Assembly: GCA_947044405.1 (NCBI GenBank)
Contig: CAMRHE010000461.1
Coordinates: forward strand, 1,116,001-1,180,000
Direction: 5' to 3'
Length of the DNA stretch: 64,000 bases
Source: Leptodactylus fallax
Lineage: Eukaryota > Chordata > Amphibia > Anura > Leptodactylidae
Every line of letters starts with the position of its first letter. Within the stretch, counting starts at the first letter, position 1. Of this stretch, positions 11,570 to 22,969 are shown in pieces. A program made the translations under genes and the position numbers. The notes under the pieces are model-generated. The model saw only the letters and a list, made by a program, of their open reading frames with translations, did not search any database and had not been told where the DNA came from.

Positions 11570-12383
11570 AATGTTTGTGATATATATTATGGAGCCACAC
11601 AGAGATGCATATATTGGGAAAAATCTATAACTTTATTTTTAGGTTTTTAATACTTTTTTTTCCAATAGGCATGTTCACACTGAATGTGCTCCAAGATTGT
11701 ATTTTAAAACTTCACCATTAAAAGTTAATTTTTAACAAAGAATTGTTTGGTGATGGACTTCATCGTTTGATGATACTGCAATACTAACCTCTACCTCCAT
11801 GGCTCCAGGACACCATTTTGCCATCAGTCTGTCTGGTTTTGGATTTGCATGTAAGAAATTTGGGCGAGCTGTAACAAATCTTTTTCCATTCATTATTATT
11901 AAGGTATATATATGTACAAAAACTGGCCTATGTCTGAAAGTATTTTGTAATTTATGTAAGAGCAAATGCACCATCACTAAAATTTAATATAAGGTTGACT
12001 ATATTTTTTGCCTGAAGATAATCCCTGGAGTAATTTCATTGCTCTGATATTTGGTTTCTATGCAACATTAGCAACCTGAATGAACTTCCCAGCCAAAATA
12101 TAAATGACAACAGGGATAGAAAAGTCCCAGACATCATTTAATAAACATCAGCTTGCAAAATTACATAATTTTATTATATTTTACAAGTTTATGTTGAATG
12201 TGAGCTAAAATAATACAAACAATAATCTTTACATGTAATCATTATATCTTTAAAAATCATTGTGATAATGCTCAGGTGACCTTCAATCATTAACTTTTTA
12301 ATGTGTCATAAATGTAACATTTATATAAAAGTCTCTCAGCCAATACCACAAATTATGATTAATGAGTCAATTATATCTATAAG
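11570..12383. other. Unassigned AT-rich sequence
   Basis: No gene or recognisable repeat apart from the hAT-like terminus CCGGCCCTG just before the interval. Confidence 0.5.
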
Positions 12384-12582
12384 GAAACCGCCGGCGTTTC
12401 CGTAGGTATAATTGACATGTTGCAATTTCCAAAACCGCAACGGTTTTAGAAATTGCAGCATGTCCACTGCCCATATCTTTCTGCGAAGTGGGGATGTGTT
12501 TCACTAGAATCCCATACACTTTGCTGTGACTGTAAAACGTTGCGTTTTTTTGTTTTCCCGCGGCATTTCCGCCCTGGCCTTA
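12384..12582. mobile_element. Diverged MITE-like palindrome
   Basis: The interval contains inverted segments (CAATTTCCAAAACCGCAACGG followed by GGTTTTAGAAATTG) and GCGTTTCCG text like the GGCTAAGGCC MITE family. Flanking TAA/TTA is compatible with a 3-bp duplication. The ends are not well matched. Confidence 0.4.
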
Positions 12583-14001
12583 GAAAGGAGATTTTTGCTG
12601 GACAAATTGACCCTTTGAGAACACAGGCAGTATGGAAAAACATTTCTCTTCAAACTGAGAAAACATAAGCCGTCATGTTTGATGACAAATCTGTAATATC
12701 TTTAGACTGCTCTAGTCTAAGAAGACTTTAAGAGACAATCTTGGAGCATTTTTGATGCATGAAGGCACATTTAAGCCATACTTCCTTTTTCTGAGAATAA
12801 ATTTCCCACATGTCTAGCAAGTCCTATCTTTTTTTTTTTTTCTCAACCTATTTGTGCAAGCCTCAATAATTTAGTGTTTTTCACATTATGATGGAGCTAA
12901 TAAAATAGACATTTTTTATATAAAAAAACATAAAAATTTAAATTTCCCTAGATCACAAATAAAAGTAAACTAAAAACATAAACAAAGTATGCATATCCAT
13001 GTCTGAAAATGCTCACTCTATATCATATGTTGAACATTGTATGTAGAAGTAAAAAAGATCAAAATTGGCAAATCAAAGTTTTTTCGGCACTTCGTCTTAC
13101 AAAAAATTGATAACTCTTGAGAGGTTTGCCCATCTGTAGTGGGGAGTAAAAACAAAGATCAAAAAACAAAAATGGCTGCTGTGGGAAGGGATTAAACAAG
13201 TTACAAAGTTCTGCTGTGAGGGTACTGTACATTACCATATTTCTTAAATTACACTCCTGTTCTGACTCAATAGCTTGGCTGCAAGTGTGAGGTTGTGAGA
13301 GTGTCCTGTAGTCTCTATGCTAACCAGCAATTTACACCAAGATATTTATCAGATAGTGTTCAACTCAACTGAGGAGGCGTAGATAAGATTCCAGATGCTT
13401 TAATCCAGGTAAATCTTGTAGAACCTCATACAGCAGTAGGTGAAAAATGATGAAATACCAGGAGCTGAGCAGACATGTTGCTTACAAAGAAGTGAAACTA
13501 AACTGAGGGACAGAGAGGAGGAACTACAGCATCACAACTAAGGATACAGAGAGAGAAAAGGGACAAACTACAAGACAAACAGTGTCACAGATACATGTCA
13601 GTGAATTAAACCAAGTACTGGGACATGACAACTCCTCAGCTACTGTAGAACCTCTATAGAGAATAGAAGACAAAAGCTTTACTTCAGCCATAGACATTCG
13701 CCACAATATGAACCACAATTACTCCAATGTAGCCCCATTTCCAACAAAACAGACCTGTACACCAGACCTGTACAACCCACATGTAACTTTCTCTTCCAAT
13801 ATACTGATGATTAAACACAACAGTCACACAAAAATGACTTACAAACCAATCAACTCAAAATTTCCTTTGCTGCATGTTCTACCAGGGCACAAACTTGCAG
13901 TGCAGAATCAGTCTATTTTGCATAAGCATATTTAAAACCATCAGCTAAGAGTACTGGAGATTGAAAGTATACAGTACACTTGATCTAAAGCATGTAGTGT
14001 C
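12583..14001. other. Unassigned; contains a diverged TTAA-element fragment
   Basis: At about 12935-13115 the wording (CCCTAGATCACAAATAAAAG, AAGTTTTTTCGGCACTTCGTC) is a diverged version of the interior of the elements at 38066-39292 and 42649-43936. The remainder shows no gene or repeat I recognise. Confidence 0.45.
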
Positions 14002-14005
14002 TTAA

Positions 14006-14257
14006 AGAGGACCTTTCACGTCCTAATGTATACGTTGTTTTACATCCCGCTAGAAAGCCGACAGCGCGCTGAATTCAGCACACTGTCGGCTTTCCCGCTA
14101 TGTATCCCGGGGCTGGAGATATCAGGGGTCGTAGTTTCATGGTTCACCATCAGAAGGGCGTTAACGGGACAAGTCGGCAGTGTGCTGAACTCAGCGCGTT
14201 GTCGGCTTTCTAGCAGTATGTAAAACAGCTTATACATGAGGACATGAAAGGTCCTCT
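14006..14257. mobile_element. TTAA-flanked MITE (AGAGGACCTTTCA ends)
   Basis: Terminal inverted repeats AGAGGACCTTTCACGTCCT and AGGACATGAAAGGTCCTCT are flanked by TTAA at 14002-14005 and 14258-14261. Long inner arms (GCTAGAAAGCCGACAGCGCG and its complement) make it almost fully palindromic. It is 252 bp and non-coding. Confidence 0.85.
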
Positions 14258-14261
14258 TTAA

Positions 14262-14650
14262 GTGAGACATTTGAGTCAATGGGAAGTATTTGTGGTTCTT
14301 GCTGCAAATATCTGAGAGCATTTCTGTTCAACTGTCTGAGCTTTTTTTCAGGTGAAATGAACCTAAGATAGCTAGATATCTGTAAACTGTGTTTTGGGGT
14401 ATAATATATTTAAAGATTTATTTGTAAAATTTATAAGCTTGGGGTGTGGCCAGGGCTAAATCTAGCTTTTTTGCTGCCTGAGATGAAAACTGATGCAAGT
14501 TGCTAGTGGATGGTGGGAGCTAGGGAAAATTTCCAACTTTTTTTTTATATAGGTATAATTGAAACAGAAATTCAGGAGAGGAAAATGCGTTTCCACCGTG
14601 GTTTTTCCCGCAGCGCTTGTTGGCTGCAGCTCGCTACGTGGGGTCTTAGC
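14262..14650. other. Unassigned; MITE-like tail
   Basis: Nothing firm is seen. About 14520-14655 contains GAAAATGCGTTTCCACCGTGG and ends GTGGGGTCTTAGCC, reminiscent of the GGCTAAGGCC MITE family. Confidence 0.35.
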
Positions 14651-14739
14651 CTAAAGATTTTGATTTAGTGACTTTAGATTAAGTGCATCTAGGAGGTATC
14701 TAACTTCTGGCTTCATTTTGTTTTGTTGTACATAGATCC

Positions 14740-15409
14740 CCATAAGGAGGGATGCACAATGCAACTCAATGCACATCTTGTGCAATGTATGCCATCCCGG
14801 AACTGCCGTTTGAGGGGAATATTGTTGTGCAGGGTGTAAGATAATTGCTTGTCTGGAAACCCAGATTCTGGATTTAAATAAGCAACTCTCAACACTGCAT
14901 GCTATTGACAACAAAGGAAACGGGATTGCAGCGGATAGGAATGGAGCAGATGAGGGGGATGTCATCTTCAGGGTCGCACAGCTGCTGCAAGATGCTTCTT
15001 ATAGCAACCAGGGGAATGTTTGCTCCAGTAAGAAGGGAAATGGGAGCGTAGGAAGGCCAGGCAGGTGTTGGTCGTGGAAGACCCAGTTATTAGGAGTACA
15101 GATAAGGTAATCTGTCACAAAAACTGGGAATACCAATCAGTTTGTTTTCTTCCGGGTACTTGAGCTCAGCATATTGTGGATCAGGCTGACAGATTACTGG
15201 GAGGGGCTGATGTAAACATAGATGGAAGGTCCTAAAAAATAATTTTAGGGAATTGGGCAGAAAGCTTTAGGCAAGGACCTCAAAGGTAGCATTTTCTGAA
15301 ATACTACCTATACCAAGGGCCAAACAGCAGAGGCATCGAGACCAGGAGGTAAACAAGCGAGGGAATTAATCAAGTGATTCAAGAGTTGGTGTAGGAAGGA
15401 GAGGTTTAG
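14740..15409 (+). pseudogene. CR1-like ORF1, N-terminal and middle part
   Basis: Readable pieces are a coiled-coil-like KIIACLETQILDLNKQL (about 14840-14890), a QVLVVEDPVIRSTDKVICH stretch (about 15064-15120) and AQHIVDQADRLLGGADVNI (about 15166-15225). These match the esterase-like ORF1 protein that many CR1 elements carry upstream of ORF2. Several stops and frame changes interrupt it. The hAT-type insertion at 15418 cuts it, and it resumes at 17789. Confidence 0.6.
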
Positions 15410-15417
15410 ATTATTGG

Positions 15418-17780
15418 CAGGGGCGTACCTCTAATGAGGCGAATTGAGGCGGCCACCTCAGGCGGCACTATCCGCGACAGCTAGGAGGGGTGGCATGGAG
15501 GAGCGCTGGTCTGTGCACGTCCCGTCAGGTCACATGGCTCTGCAGGTAAATTTACCTGATGTGATACACGCAGCCTAGGCTGCCCTCCTACTCCTAGGCT
15601 GCATCGGGCCCACTACCTCTGTGGGGCCCATCCCAGGCCCGCCATTAATATATGCTTTACCGTAAACTAGATCGACGTCTGCAAGTCACCGATCTAGTTA
15701 AAACTCAAGCTGTGACTCTGTCTTGTAAACCGAAAGCCACTTCAGGCCTGTGATTTACAAGACACCGAGATGTCAGCTCATTGGCACAGGCAGACGCGAT
15801 GACGTCATAGCATCACGCCTCCTGTGCTGAAATGCAGACATCCTGTGCGGAAGAGGAAGCGGCCGCTCCATCAAAGGATCGCAGGTAGGCGAGTATAACT
15901 TTTATTTTATTTTTTTAGCACAGGTGTGGGTATTTTAAGGGGTCGTTAGGAGGGTGCATTTTATATAAGGAGGCTTCATGAATTTAGGAGGTATTATTTA
16001 TATAAGGGCTATTAGGGGCATTATTAATACAAGGGGGTATTTATATAAGGGGCCATTAGGGAGCATTATATAGATATAAAGGGGTGGTTATTTATATAAG
16101 GGGGCATTAGGGGACATTATGAATAGAAAAGGCAACATAAATAAATAAAGGGTTATTAGGGGAGCAGTATTTATGTCAGGGGGAATCAAGGGCATAATAT
16201 AAGGGGGGCAATTAATTAAAGGGATTGTCCAGGATAACCACTTTTTTAATATGAGACCAGGAATAAAAGGTGAAAGAAAAAAAAAAACCTACTCACCTAT
16301 CCCTTGTGCTCCAATGTCTCCCACCGCAGTCTGGTTCTGCTGCATCAGTGTTTTCTTCTAACAGTAGTCCCCGCCGCACATGACCGCTGAGGTTGCTGAC
16401 ACGGGATGTCACAGTGCTGTGGAAACTTCCGCTGGAAGAAAACACTGGAGCAGCAGGACTGAAAAGCATTGGAAGACACCGGAGCACCTACTCTGGCCTC
16501 ATATTAAAAAAGTGGTTATCCTGGACAACCCCTTTAAGGTGTCACTTGGGCTTTATTACAAGGGCTTTCTAGCTCATTTTTATTGATTATCTATCCTTAG
16601 GACAGATTATCAATAAGAGATCAGTGAATTCCTCCCCCCATTCTGATCAGCAGTATGAAGGGGTCAGGGCGCTTGTTTATATCACACACTGTCTGTTTAT
16701 AGTGACCGTGTGATGTAATTACAGTCTTGTCACATAGATGTGTATAGGAAGAGGCTGTGGTTACATTACATGGCTGCTATGAGATGAATGACACTATGTA
16801 AACAGAGAAGCAATCACTGTCAGGTACCACAGTTTATTCACACAGCTGATCAGTGGGGGTCCCGGATTTTTGAGCTCCACTGATTTTTTTTTTTATTGAT
16901 AACCTGGAAAACCTTTTAATTAGGAAACACCTGGGGCAATATTAGTAAGGGGCACTATTTAAACAAGGGTACAAACGGACATTATTCATTTACAGATGCA
17001 CTTGGGAGTATTTTTCATTATGGGGGGGGGGGTTATATCATATACTTTATAATTAGGGTAGCGGCAGGATGGGGGCTTTATGTAGGTGAAGACAATGTGT
17101 GACAGGTGCCTGGAAAAGTGAGGAGCCAAAGATGTCTATGTTGCAAACTTTACAGAGACAAGTCACATGGGGGTCCAAAGGGAAGAGACCAGAAATGTGA
17201 ACGATCAGTCAGAGACGTCACTTGTAAGTCACAAAATGTTACTGCACTGTATTCACCTAAATGACAGAGGATAAATACCTGATTGATGGGGGTCTGTCTG
17301 CTGAGGCCCCCACCAGGCTTGAAAATAGTTTCCCCCCCCCACTGGGAATTCAGCCTGACCGCAGCCAGGCTGAATATAGGCATTTCGCTTGGTGGATGGA
17401 CGAACCCACGTGGCTCCCATTTGCCTCGATGGGAGTGCCAAAGATAACTGAAGTACAGGACTCAGCTATCTGCGGCGTTCCTATTAAATAGAATGGGGGC
17501 CATGTGGGCTCGTTCATTCACCAAGCAGAAGATGTGTGAAGTTATTGTCATTGTCAATGCCGTATTGTTGATCTCCGATACTGAAGTAATACAGTAAGAA
17601 GAATTCTTGAAAACTGTTTTATAACTTATATATTGTGAGTATTGTGTATGTTTATTGTGCGACAATAGAAGCGTGTGAAGCAAGTAGCATGTAAGCTCAA
17701 TTTTTTTGTTTTGGTGGTGGGGGGCGGGGTCGCCTTTCTATAGTCCGCCTCAGGCAGCAAAGAGATTAGATTCACCCCTG
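15418..17780. mobile_element. hAT-type element with CAGGGGCGTACCTCTAATG end
   Basis: The left end is CAGGGGCGTACCTCTAATG and the right end, inverted, is CAGGGGTGAATCTAATCTC. Both are followed inward by text about GAGGCGG/CCGCCTC. The flanking 8-mers ATTATTGG (15410-15417) and GTTCTTGG (17781-17788) match at 6 of 8 positions, as expected for an old duplication. It has no transposase. It contains a TGACGTCA palindrome (15800-15807), a degenerate AGGGGCATTA tandem repeat (15940-16215) and a nested TTAA MITE (16220-16533). Confidence 0.65.
16220..16533. mobile_element. TTAA MITE with AGGGATTGTCCAGGATAACC ends
   Basis: Nearly 38-bp terminal inverted repeats (AGGGATTGTCCAGGATAACC onward) are flanked by TTAA at 16216-16219 and 16534-16537. 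It is 314 bp, non-coding and nested in the hAT-type element. TTAA duplication fits Kolobok or piggyBac-derived MITEs. Confidence 0.85.
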
Positions 17781-17788
17781 GTTCTTGG

Positions 17789-17952
17789 ACAACTGGGCCA
17801 ACTTCAGTGTTGGCTACTTGCATTTTAGTGGTTATGGGCTGAACCTCAATAGGTAGGATGTAGCTGTGCTGGGGGAGATGGCTAGAAGGTTGAAGGAGTG
17901 TTTAAACTATGAACTGGGGGGGTGAGTATAAATGGCATAGAAGGGAAGGATA
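17789..17952 (+). pseudogene. CR1-like ORF1, C-terminal part
   Basis: Immediately after the hAT-type insertion the frame reads FLDNWANFSVGYLHFSGYGL, then LNLNR and, after a frame change, EMARRLKECLNYELGG. This is the C-terminal signature of CR1-type ORF1 esterase-like proteins (NWADF ... DGLHLNRVG ... ARR). It shows that the hAT-type element landed inside this ORF. Confidence 0.6.
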
Positions 17953-17960
17953 GTATAGAT

Positions 17961-19089
17961 CAGGGGTCTCAAACTCAATTTACCCGAGGGCCGCTGGAGG
18001 TAGAGTTTGGGTGAGGCTGGGCCGCATCAGGTTTTCCACACCGGTAATATGCTCCCTAGTGGCCCCTGCACATGGAATTGTGCTCCCTAGTGGCCCCTGC
18101 ACATGGTATTGTGCTCCCTAGTGGCCCCTGCACACGGTATTGTGCTCCCTAGTGGCCCCTGTACACGGTATTGTGCTCCCTAGTGGCCCACCCACTAACT
18201 ATTATTATACTCTGGGTTCTTTTCAGAACCCAGAGTATAATGATTGGAGACCCAGGGGAGGATACAAACATAAAAACCAGTGTTACTTACCTATCCTGGA
18301 AACCGGAGCACTCCCAGCAGCTTTCAGCCCTGTCTAATTGCACACAGACGTCACGCGATGAGACCGTTGACGCGACCTGATGACGTCACCAGAGCGCCCA
18401 AGCCTGCTCGGAGTGACAGCGGATCGCAGGAGAGGTGAGTAGTATTGGTTTTTATGTTCCTTCACCTCCCCTGGGTCTCCGATTATTATACTCCGGGGTC
18501 TAAAAAGACCCTGGAGTATAATAATAGTAGTATTTGAGGTCCGCGGCCTCACTTACCGATGCCCGCGGCTGCTCACAGCGGCATCCACTTCCTCTTCTAC
18601 GTCCCATAGCAGAAGGGGAAGTGGGGGCGGCCATGAGCAGACGCCGGTTAGGGAAATAAATAGGCCATCACCTGCCGGGGATACTCCAGCAGGTAACGGC
18701 CTATTTATATAAATAAATAAAAAAAAGTTCTCCTCACCTACCTGCGATGCCTTGATGCAGCCGCCGCATCCTCCTCTTGTCCAAGTCGTCTGTGTCTCAG
18801 CGTAGGCGGCGTGATGACGTCATTATATCGCTGCCTGCGCTGTGATGCGGACGTCTCGTAAGCCAGCCCAGGACAGGCCCCACTCAGCGTTGTTTTTTTT
18901 AAAGCGGCCTGTCCTGGGCTGGTTTACATTAGATAGTAAAAAATGCCGCCCCCCAGACAGTGCGCCCCTGGTGCTATTCGTATAAAACTCGGGCCGCACT
19001 AACATTAAACTTTGATATTGAGGTGGGGGCCGCATACTATTGTCCCGAGGGCCGCAGTTGGCCCGGGGGCCGCGAGTTTGGGACCCCTG
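17961..19089. mobile_element. hAT-type element with CAGGGGTCTCAAACTC end
   Basis: The ends are CAGGGGTCTCAAACTC and, inverted, CAGGGGTCCCAAACTCGCGG. A perfect 8-bp duplication GTATAGAT flanks it (17953-17960 and 19090-19097). It has no transposase. The interior carries five copies of the 31-bp minisatellite in the opposite orientation to N1, two hairpins (18201-18244, 18482-18525), and two TGACGTCA palindromes (18381-18388, 18815-18822). Confidence 0.9.
18043..18190 (-). repeat. 31-bp minisatellite, inverted orientation
   Basis: Five tandem units of GCTCCCTAGTGGCCCCTGCA followed by CACGGTATTGT. Reverse-complemented, the unit reads ACAATACCGTGTGCAGGGGC then CACTAGGGAGC. That is the same monomer as in the N1 elements. 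Confidence 0.93.
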
Positions 19090-19179
19090 GTATAGATAGT
19101 GATGGCAGATAAGCAAGTGGGTGGAGCGGAGGGAGGGGTTAGAACATTTAATAAGAAAATGTAGAATAGGAATAAAGTA

Positions 19180-19465
19180 AAACAACTAATGTGCATGTAT
19201 ACTAATGCCAGTAGCCTCAATAAAAAAGACTGAGGAATTAGAAGTAATAATGTTTGAAGAGGTATATGATGTAGTCAGGATAAGCAAGACATGGCTGACT
19301 GACAGCTATGACTGGGCTGTAAAAATTTACAGGGATACAGTCTAGTCAGAAAAGATCAGATAAAAAGAGGGGTTTGCTTATATATAAAATCCTACATAAA
19401 ATAGAAGGAGTACAATTTTCATCAGCTAAGGGATGACTTTAGGGCCTTAAACTGGGACAGTATCC
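19180..19465 (+). pseudogene. CR1-like ORF2 endonuclease fragment
   Basis: The frames read YTNASSLNKK (opening of the apurinic-type endonuclease), then EEVYDVVRISKTWLTDSYDW (the ETWW/DSHDW region) and a GVCLYIK-like stretch after it. Stops interrupt the frame. The next insertion begins at TTAA 19466. Confidence 0.6.
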
Positions 19466-19469
19466 TTAA

Positions 19470-20476
19470 CCCCTTTTTTTCATATTTTCCCTCCTCGTCT
19501 TCCAAAATTCATAACTTTTTTATTTTTCTGTTTTCTGTTGACATAGCTATGGGAGGGCTTATGCTTTGCGTGGCGAGTTATATTTTCATTTGCCACCATT
19601 TTGGGGTACATGCAATGTTTTGATTAGCTTTTACTTACGTTTTTTGGGGGGACCATGTGAAATAACACACAATTTTATAATCTTTTGCATTTTGTTCCTA
19701 CTGTGTTCACTCTGCATTAAAAATGACATGGCAGCTTTTTCCAGCAGGCCATTACGATTACGGCGATATCAAATTTATATTGGTTTTTATTACGTTTTAC
19801 AAATAAAACATCATTTTTTTGAAAATGAACAATTTTCCTGGGGTCACCGTATTCTGATGCCTATTACTTTTTTACTGTACTGTTGGCGGAGATATGTCAG
19901 GGCTCTTTATTTGCGGGGCAAGTTGTACTTTCTTTCTATTAGTACCAATGTTTGGTATGTATGACTTTTTGATCACTTTTTATTGTTGTTTTTTGGGGAA
20001 AGCAAAGTGACCAAAGTAGATTAATTTTGCTCATTGCGGTATATATTTTTTTTTTACGGCGTTCACCGTATGGGATAAATAATGCTATTTTTGGATAGTG
20101 GGGACTTATATGCACATGGGGATACCTAACATGTTTGCTTATTTATTTTTTTAAAATATAAAGGTGGGGTTTTTTAACTTTTTATTATTTGTTTATTTTA
20201 TTTTTGTGTGTGACCTCGGAACTTGCAATCTTATCACAGGGGGGTTTGAGGGATGACTGGAGGCGATCTTGCCCCCGGACCCACTGGATGCCGTGATCAC
20301 CGTGAAACTCGGGCAACTGGTCCTGGCCCTCGACTATGTAACACATCCAAGAGCAGGATGTAATGCCGCAAGTACAGCTTCTGTGTCCGCAGCATTACAG
20401 CGTCGTACTATTATGGCACTAAGTGTTAACTATATGCTCAGCACGACGTAATAGTACAGCACTGAGTGGGAATGGG
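19470..20476. mobile_element. TTAA-flanked non-autonomous element inside the CR1 LINE
   Basis: TTAA at 19466-19469 and 20477-20480 bounds an element starting CCCCTTTTTTTCATATTTTC and ending, inverted, CCCATTCCCACTCAGTGC. It resembles other TTAA elements here (text on GTAATAGTACAGCACTGAG). It has no transposase; its open frames are low-complexity. Confidence 0.7.
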
Positions 20477-20480
20477 TTAA

Positions 20481-20990
20481 AGACAAAAGTACACAGGCTA
20501 AAAGGGAAATTTTTATAAGCATCTTAAATATATCCTGTGAAAGATTTATATCATATGGGTATAAATGAGTCAGGAAAAAAAGAAAACCACTACGGTTAAA
20601 CAAAACTGTGAGGATCGCAATAAATTATAAAAAGAAAGTGCTTAGACTATTAAAACAGGAGGGAAATGAAGAAGCGTTAAGTATATAAGGAGAAATATAA
20701 GATGTGTAGAAACAGAAAAAAAGTGGTAAAGATTGAGACAGAGAAGTTCATAGCCCAGGTAAGTAACGGTGGAGGAGAATGAGGAAAGGATTAATCTATT
20801 AAATGCCTTCTTCTCTACTGTTTTTACTCAGGAAAATGCAATATCTGGTTACATGACTAATGATAAGGTAAATTCTACATTAAAAGTTACCTGGTTAACC
20901 CAGGAAGAAGTGCAAAGGTGTCTTAAAAACTCTAAAATATACAAATCACTTGGTCCTGATAGTATTTACCCCCCCCCCCCCCGGTTCTGA
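20481..20990 (+). pseudogene. CR1-like ORF2 linker before the reverse transcriptase
   Basis: The frames include KTVRIAINYKKKVLRLLKQ at about 20600-20660 and, from 20769, INLLNAFFSTVFTQEN, VTWLTQEEVQRCLKN and KSLGPDSIYP. This is the linker that precedes the reverse transcriptase palm in CR1/L2-type ORF2 (normally ending GPDGI.PR.LK). It stops at a run of C residues at 20970-20984. Confidence 0.65.
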
Positions 20991-21059
20991 AGAAATTAAA
21001 TACAGTAGTAATCAATAATCAATTAATTAAGCAATCAATCAATGATCAATTATTTGCTA

Positions 21060-21710
21060 ATGCAAGGGAGGCATATAACTCATCAGCCCTACCGCCCCTG
21101 GGAAGATTGGATCACAACCTAGTGCATATCCGACCTGTGTACAAGCCACTTGTACGTAGAGAACCAGCTGTCACCTGCACATTGAGGATATGGTCTGAGG
21201 AGAGTGATGAGGCTCCGAGGGACTGTTTTGACACAACCTCATGGTTGGGCCACAGCAGACTCTACCTGCTTAGGAGGCTAAGAGCCTTTGGAGTCCAGGG
21301 GGCACTTCTTTGGACTTTTTTCAACTTGGTAGTGGCATCAGCCATCTTCTTCAGAGTGGCCTGCTGGGGGAGCTGTATATCAACCAGGGATAGAAATAAA
21401 CAAATAAACTTGACAAGCTGATTAGAAGGGCCAGCTCTGTCCTGGGGAGCCCACTGGACCCAGTGCAGGTAGTGGGTGACAGAAGGATACTGTCCGTGGT
21501 GAGCTCCAGGCGGGAGAATAAGTCCCATCCCATGGATGAGACCGTGATAGCTCTGGGCAGTACTGTTAGTGACCAACTACTTCACCCTAAGTGTGAGAAG
21601 GAGCGCTTTCGGAAGTCTTTCCTCCCCACTGCAGTCAGGCTGTACAACCAACACCAACCTAAACGGAGATTAGTCCATACAGAGAACTGAAATATCTTTC
21701 TGTTTGTGAT
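21060..21710 (+). pseudogene. Rex1-like LINE fragment 1, internally deleted
   Basis: The first part reads LPPLGRLDHNLVHIRPVYKP and EESDEAPRDCFDTT, the end of the endonuclease. It then jumps at about 21245 to LGHSRLYLLRRLRAFGVQGA and DPVQVVGDRRILSVVSS, the region after the reverse transcriptase palm. About 1 kb, including the catalytic domain, is missing compared with fragment 2 plus its upstream part. The frame ends VHTEN before TGA at about 21690. Confidence 0.75.
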
Positions 21711-21754
21711 ATTCCCTGCTGGTGGAAACTACACCCCTCAAGGAATTTATCCAG

Positions 21755-21885
21755 GTGTACAGTGAACATTTTTAACATCCAAGTGTTGCATTAATTTATT
21801 ATCCATAAATGAATAAGCTGCTGATGGTGAAAGGTGAAAATTACAATTTTTCCAGGAATATATCATTTCAGTGCGCAATATGTTG
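21755..21885 (-). repeat. Inverted arm flanking the Tc1/Gypsy block
   Basis: The text ACATTTTTAACATCCAAGTG, then TTGCATTAATTTA and AATTACAATTTTTCCAGG, is the reverse complement (diverged) of 31041-31160 on the other side of the Tc1-like element. The two belong to one interspersed repeat family, here in opposite orientations. Confidence 0.7.
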
Positions 21886-22040
21886 TACCCGGCTTGTATA
21901 AGAGAAAATAACTTCAAAAGCATTTGTGCCTGGGATACTTGCTTAACAGTTTTTAGAGTGTGTGTCTCTGCTGACAGAAGCTGGGCACAACATGCAGTGG
22001 GGAAAGTAAGTATTTGATACAATTTTGCAAGTTTTCCCAC

Positions 22041-22898
22041 TGTGAAGAATATCGCCTTGCCAAACCCCTTGGCCTACCTGCGATCACCCTTCTTAACCTT
22101 CCACTCACAACCCGTGAGCAAACCGAGTTCGTAGGATAGAATGAAACGAGCTGTATAAATTTTATATATTTAATAACCCAAGTGGGTCGGTACTAATTAA
22201 TAGCATATACAGAAATATACAATATTAATATGATCAAGCATAAATATACGAACAAAAGAGCGATGATACGGCACACAAAATAAAAAGGGAAATAGAAGAT
22301 AGAGAAAATACCGGCATAGGCTCGTAGTCCGTTTTTCTAGGCCACAGCAGGGTTTTGGGCCTAGGGCGCAAGCTTAAGCAAGTTGCATAAAACAATTCTT
22401 CTACATGTTGTCCAGAACAAAGGGAAAGGCTTCAGGCCTCAATGCTAGACCCTCAATGCATTCCTCAGTAGGGCAAGCTCTCTCATCTTCTCCCAGATCA
22501 GAGCTCCTTACTGCCTCTTTGCGGAATGACCAAAGAATACAGGTCTCCCCACAGCATATGGCTAGTGCCCCACCCACCCCTTCCACCCAGGCAGCCCCCC
22601 TTCTCCCTCCTTTGCAGAACCCTCAGAGAGATGGGTACCTTCCTAGGCTCTGGGAGGGATGGGTGAAGTTAAGGTCACTGGCCTGCTATCCCCCATCACC
22701 ATCTGGCCAGGGATAATAAAAGTGCCTGGCTATAGCAAGCCATCTCCCATGATACACACATAAAACCAGTGAAGCGTATCGTCCAGCAGTGTAAACCCAA
22801 CTTAAACACAACATTTCAACAAGTAGGGGAAGGACTGACATGAGCAAGTAAAAATACATTTCTAAGAAAGATGTACAACTGAGGGTCGGTTCATCACA
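22041..22898 (-). repeat. 3' LTR of the Gypsy element
   Basis: 858 bp, plus-strand text running TGTGAAGAATATCGCC to GGTTCATCACA. Compared with the other LTR I count by eye about 16 substitutions and one 6-bp length difference near 22420, so the pair is roughly 98% identical. Confidence 0.93.
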
Positions 22899-22910
22899 CC
22901 TCCCCATTTT
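22899..22910 (-). promoter_or_regulatory. Polypurine tract
   Basis: On the minus strand AAAATGGGGAGG directly abuts the 3' LTR. This is the position and composition of the plus-strand primer of LTR retrotransposons. Confidence 0.8.
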
Positions 22911-22969
22911 AGAGCGTGTCGGGAGGAAGGAGGAGCCTCCATTCCTCTTCCACCCGCAACTCCACAGCC

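Larger units (their letters stand above)
14650..20995 (+). mobile_element. CR1-like LINE, split by three insertions
   Basis: Four pieces in order and on one strand reconstruct the layout of a CR1-type non-LTR retrotransposon: ORF1 (14740-15409), the ORF1 C-terminus (17789-17952), the ORF2 endonuclease (19180-19465) and the ORF2 linker before the reverse transcriptase (20481-20990). The gaps are exactly two hAT-type elements and one TTAA element with matching target duplications. The LINE is therefore older than all three. The reverse transcriptase domain and 3' end are not seen. All frames carry stops. Confidence 0.75.

Noticed and set aside
8409..11577. Perfect 8-bp repeat AATGTTTG at 8409-8416 and 11570-11577, as if a 3.2-kb hAT element lay between.
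   Set aside because: The right side has a hAT-like end (CCGGCCCTG) but the left side shows no matching inverted repeat. An AT-rich 8-mer can recur by chance over 3 kb.
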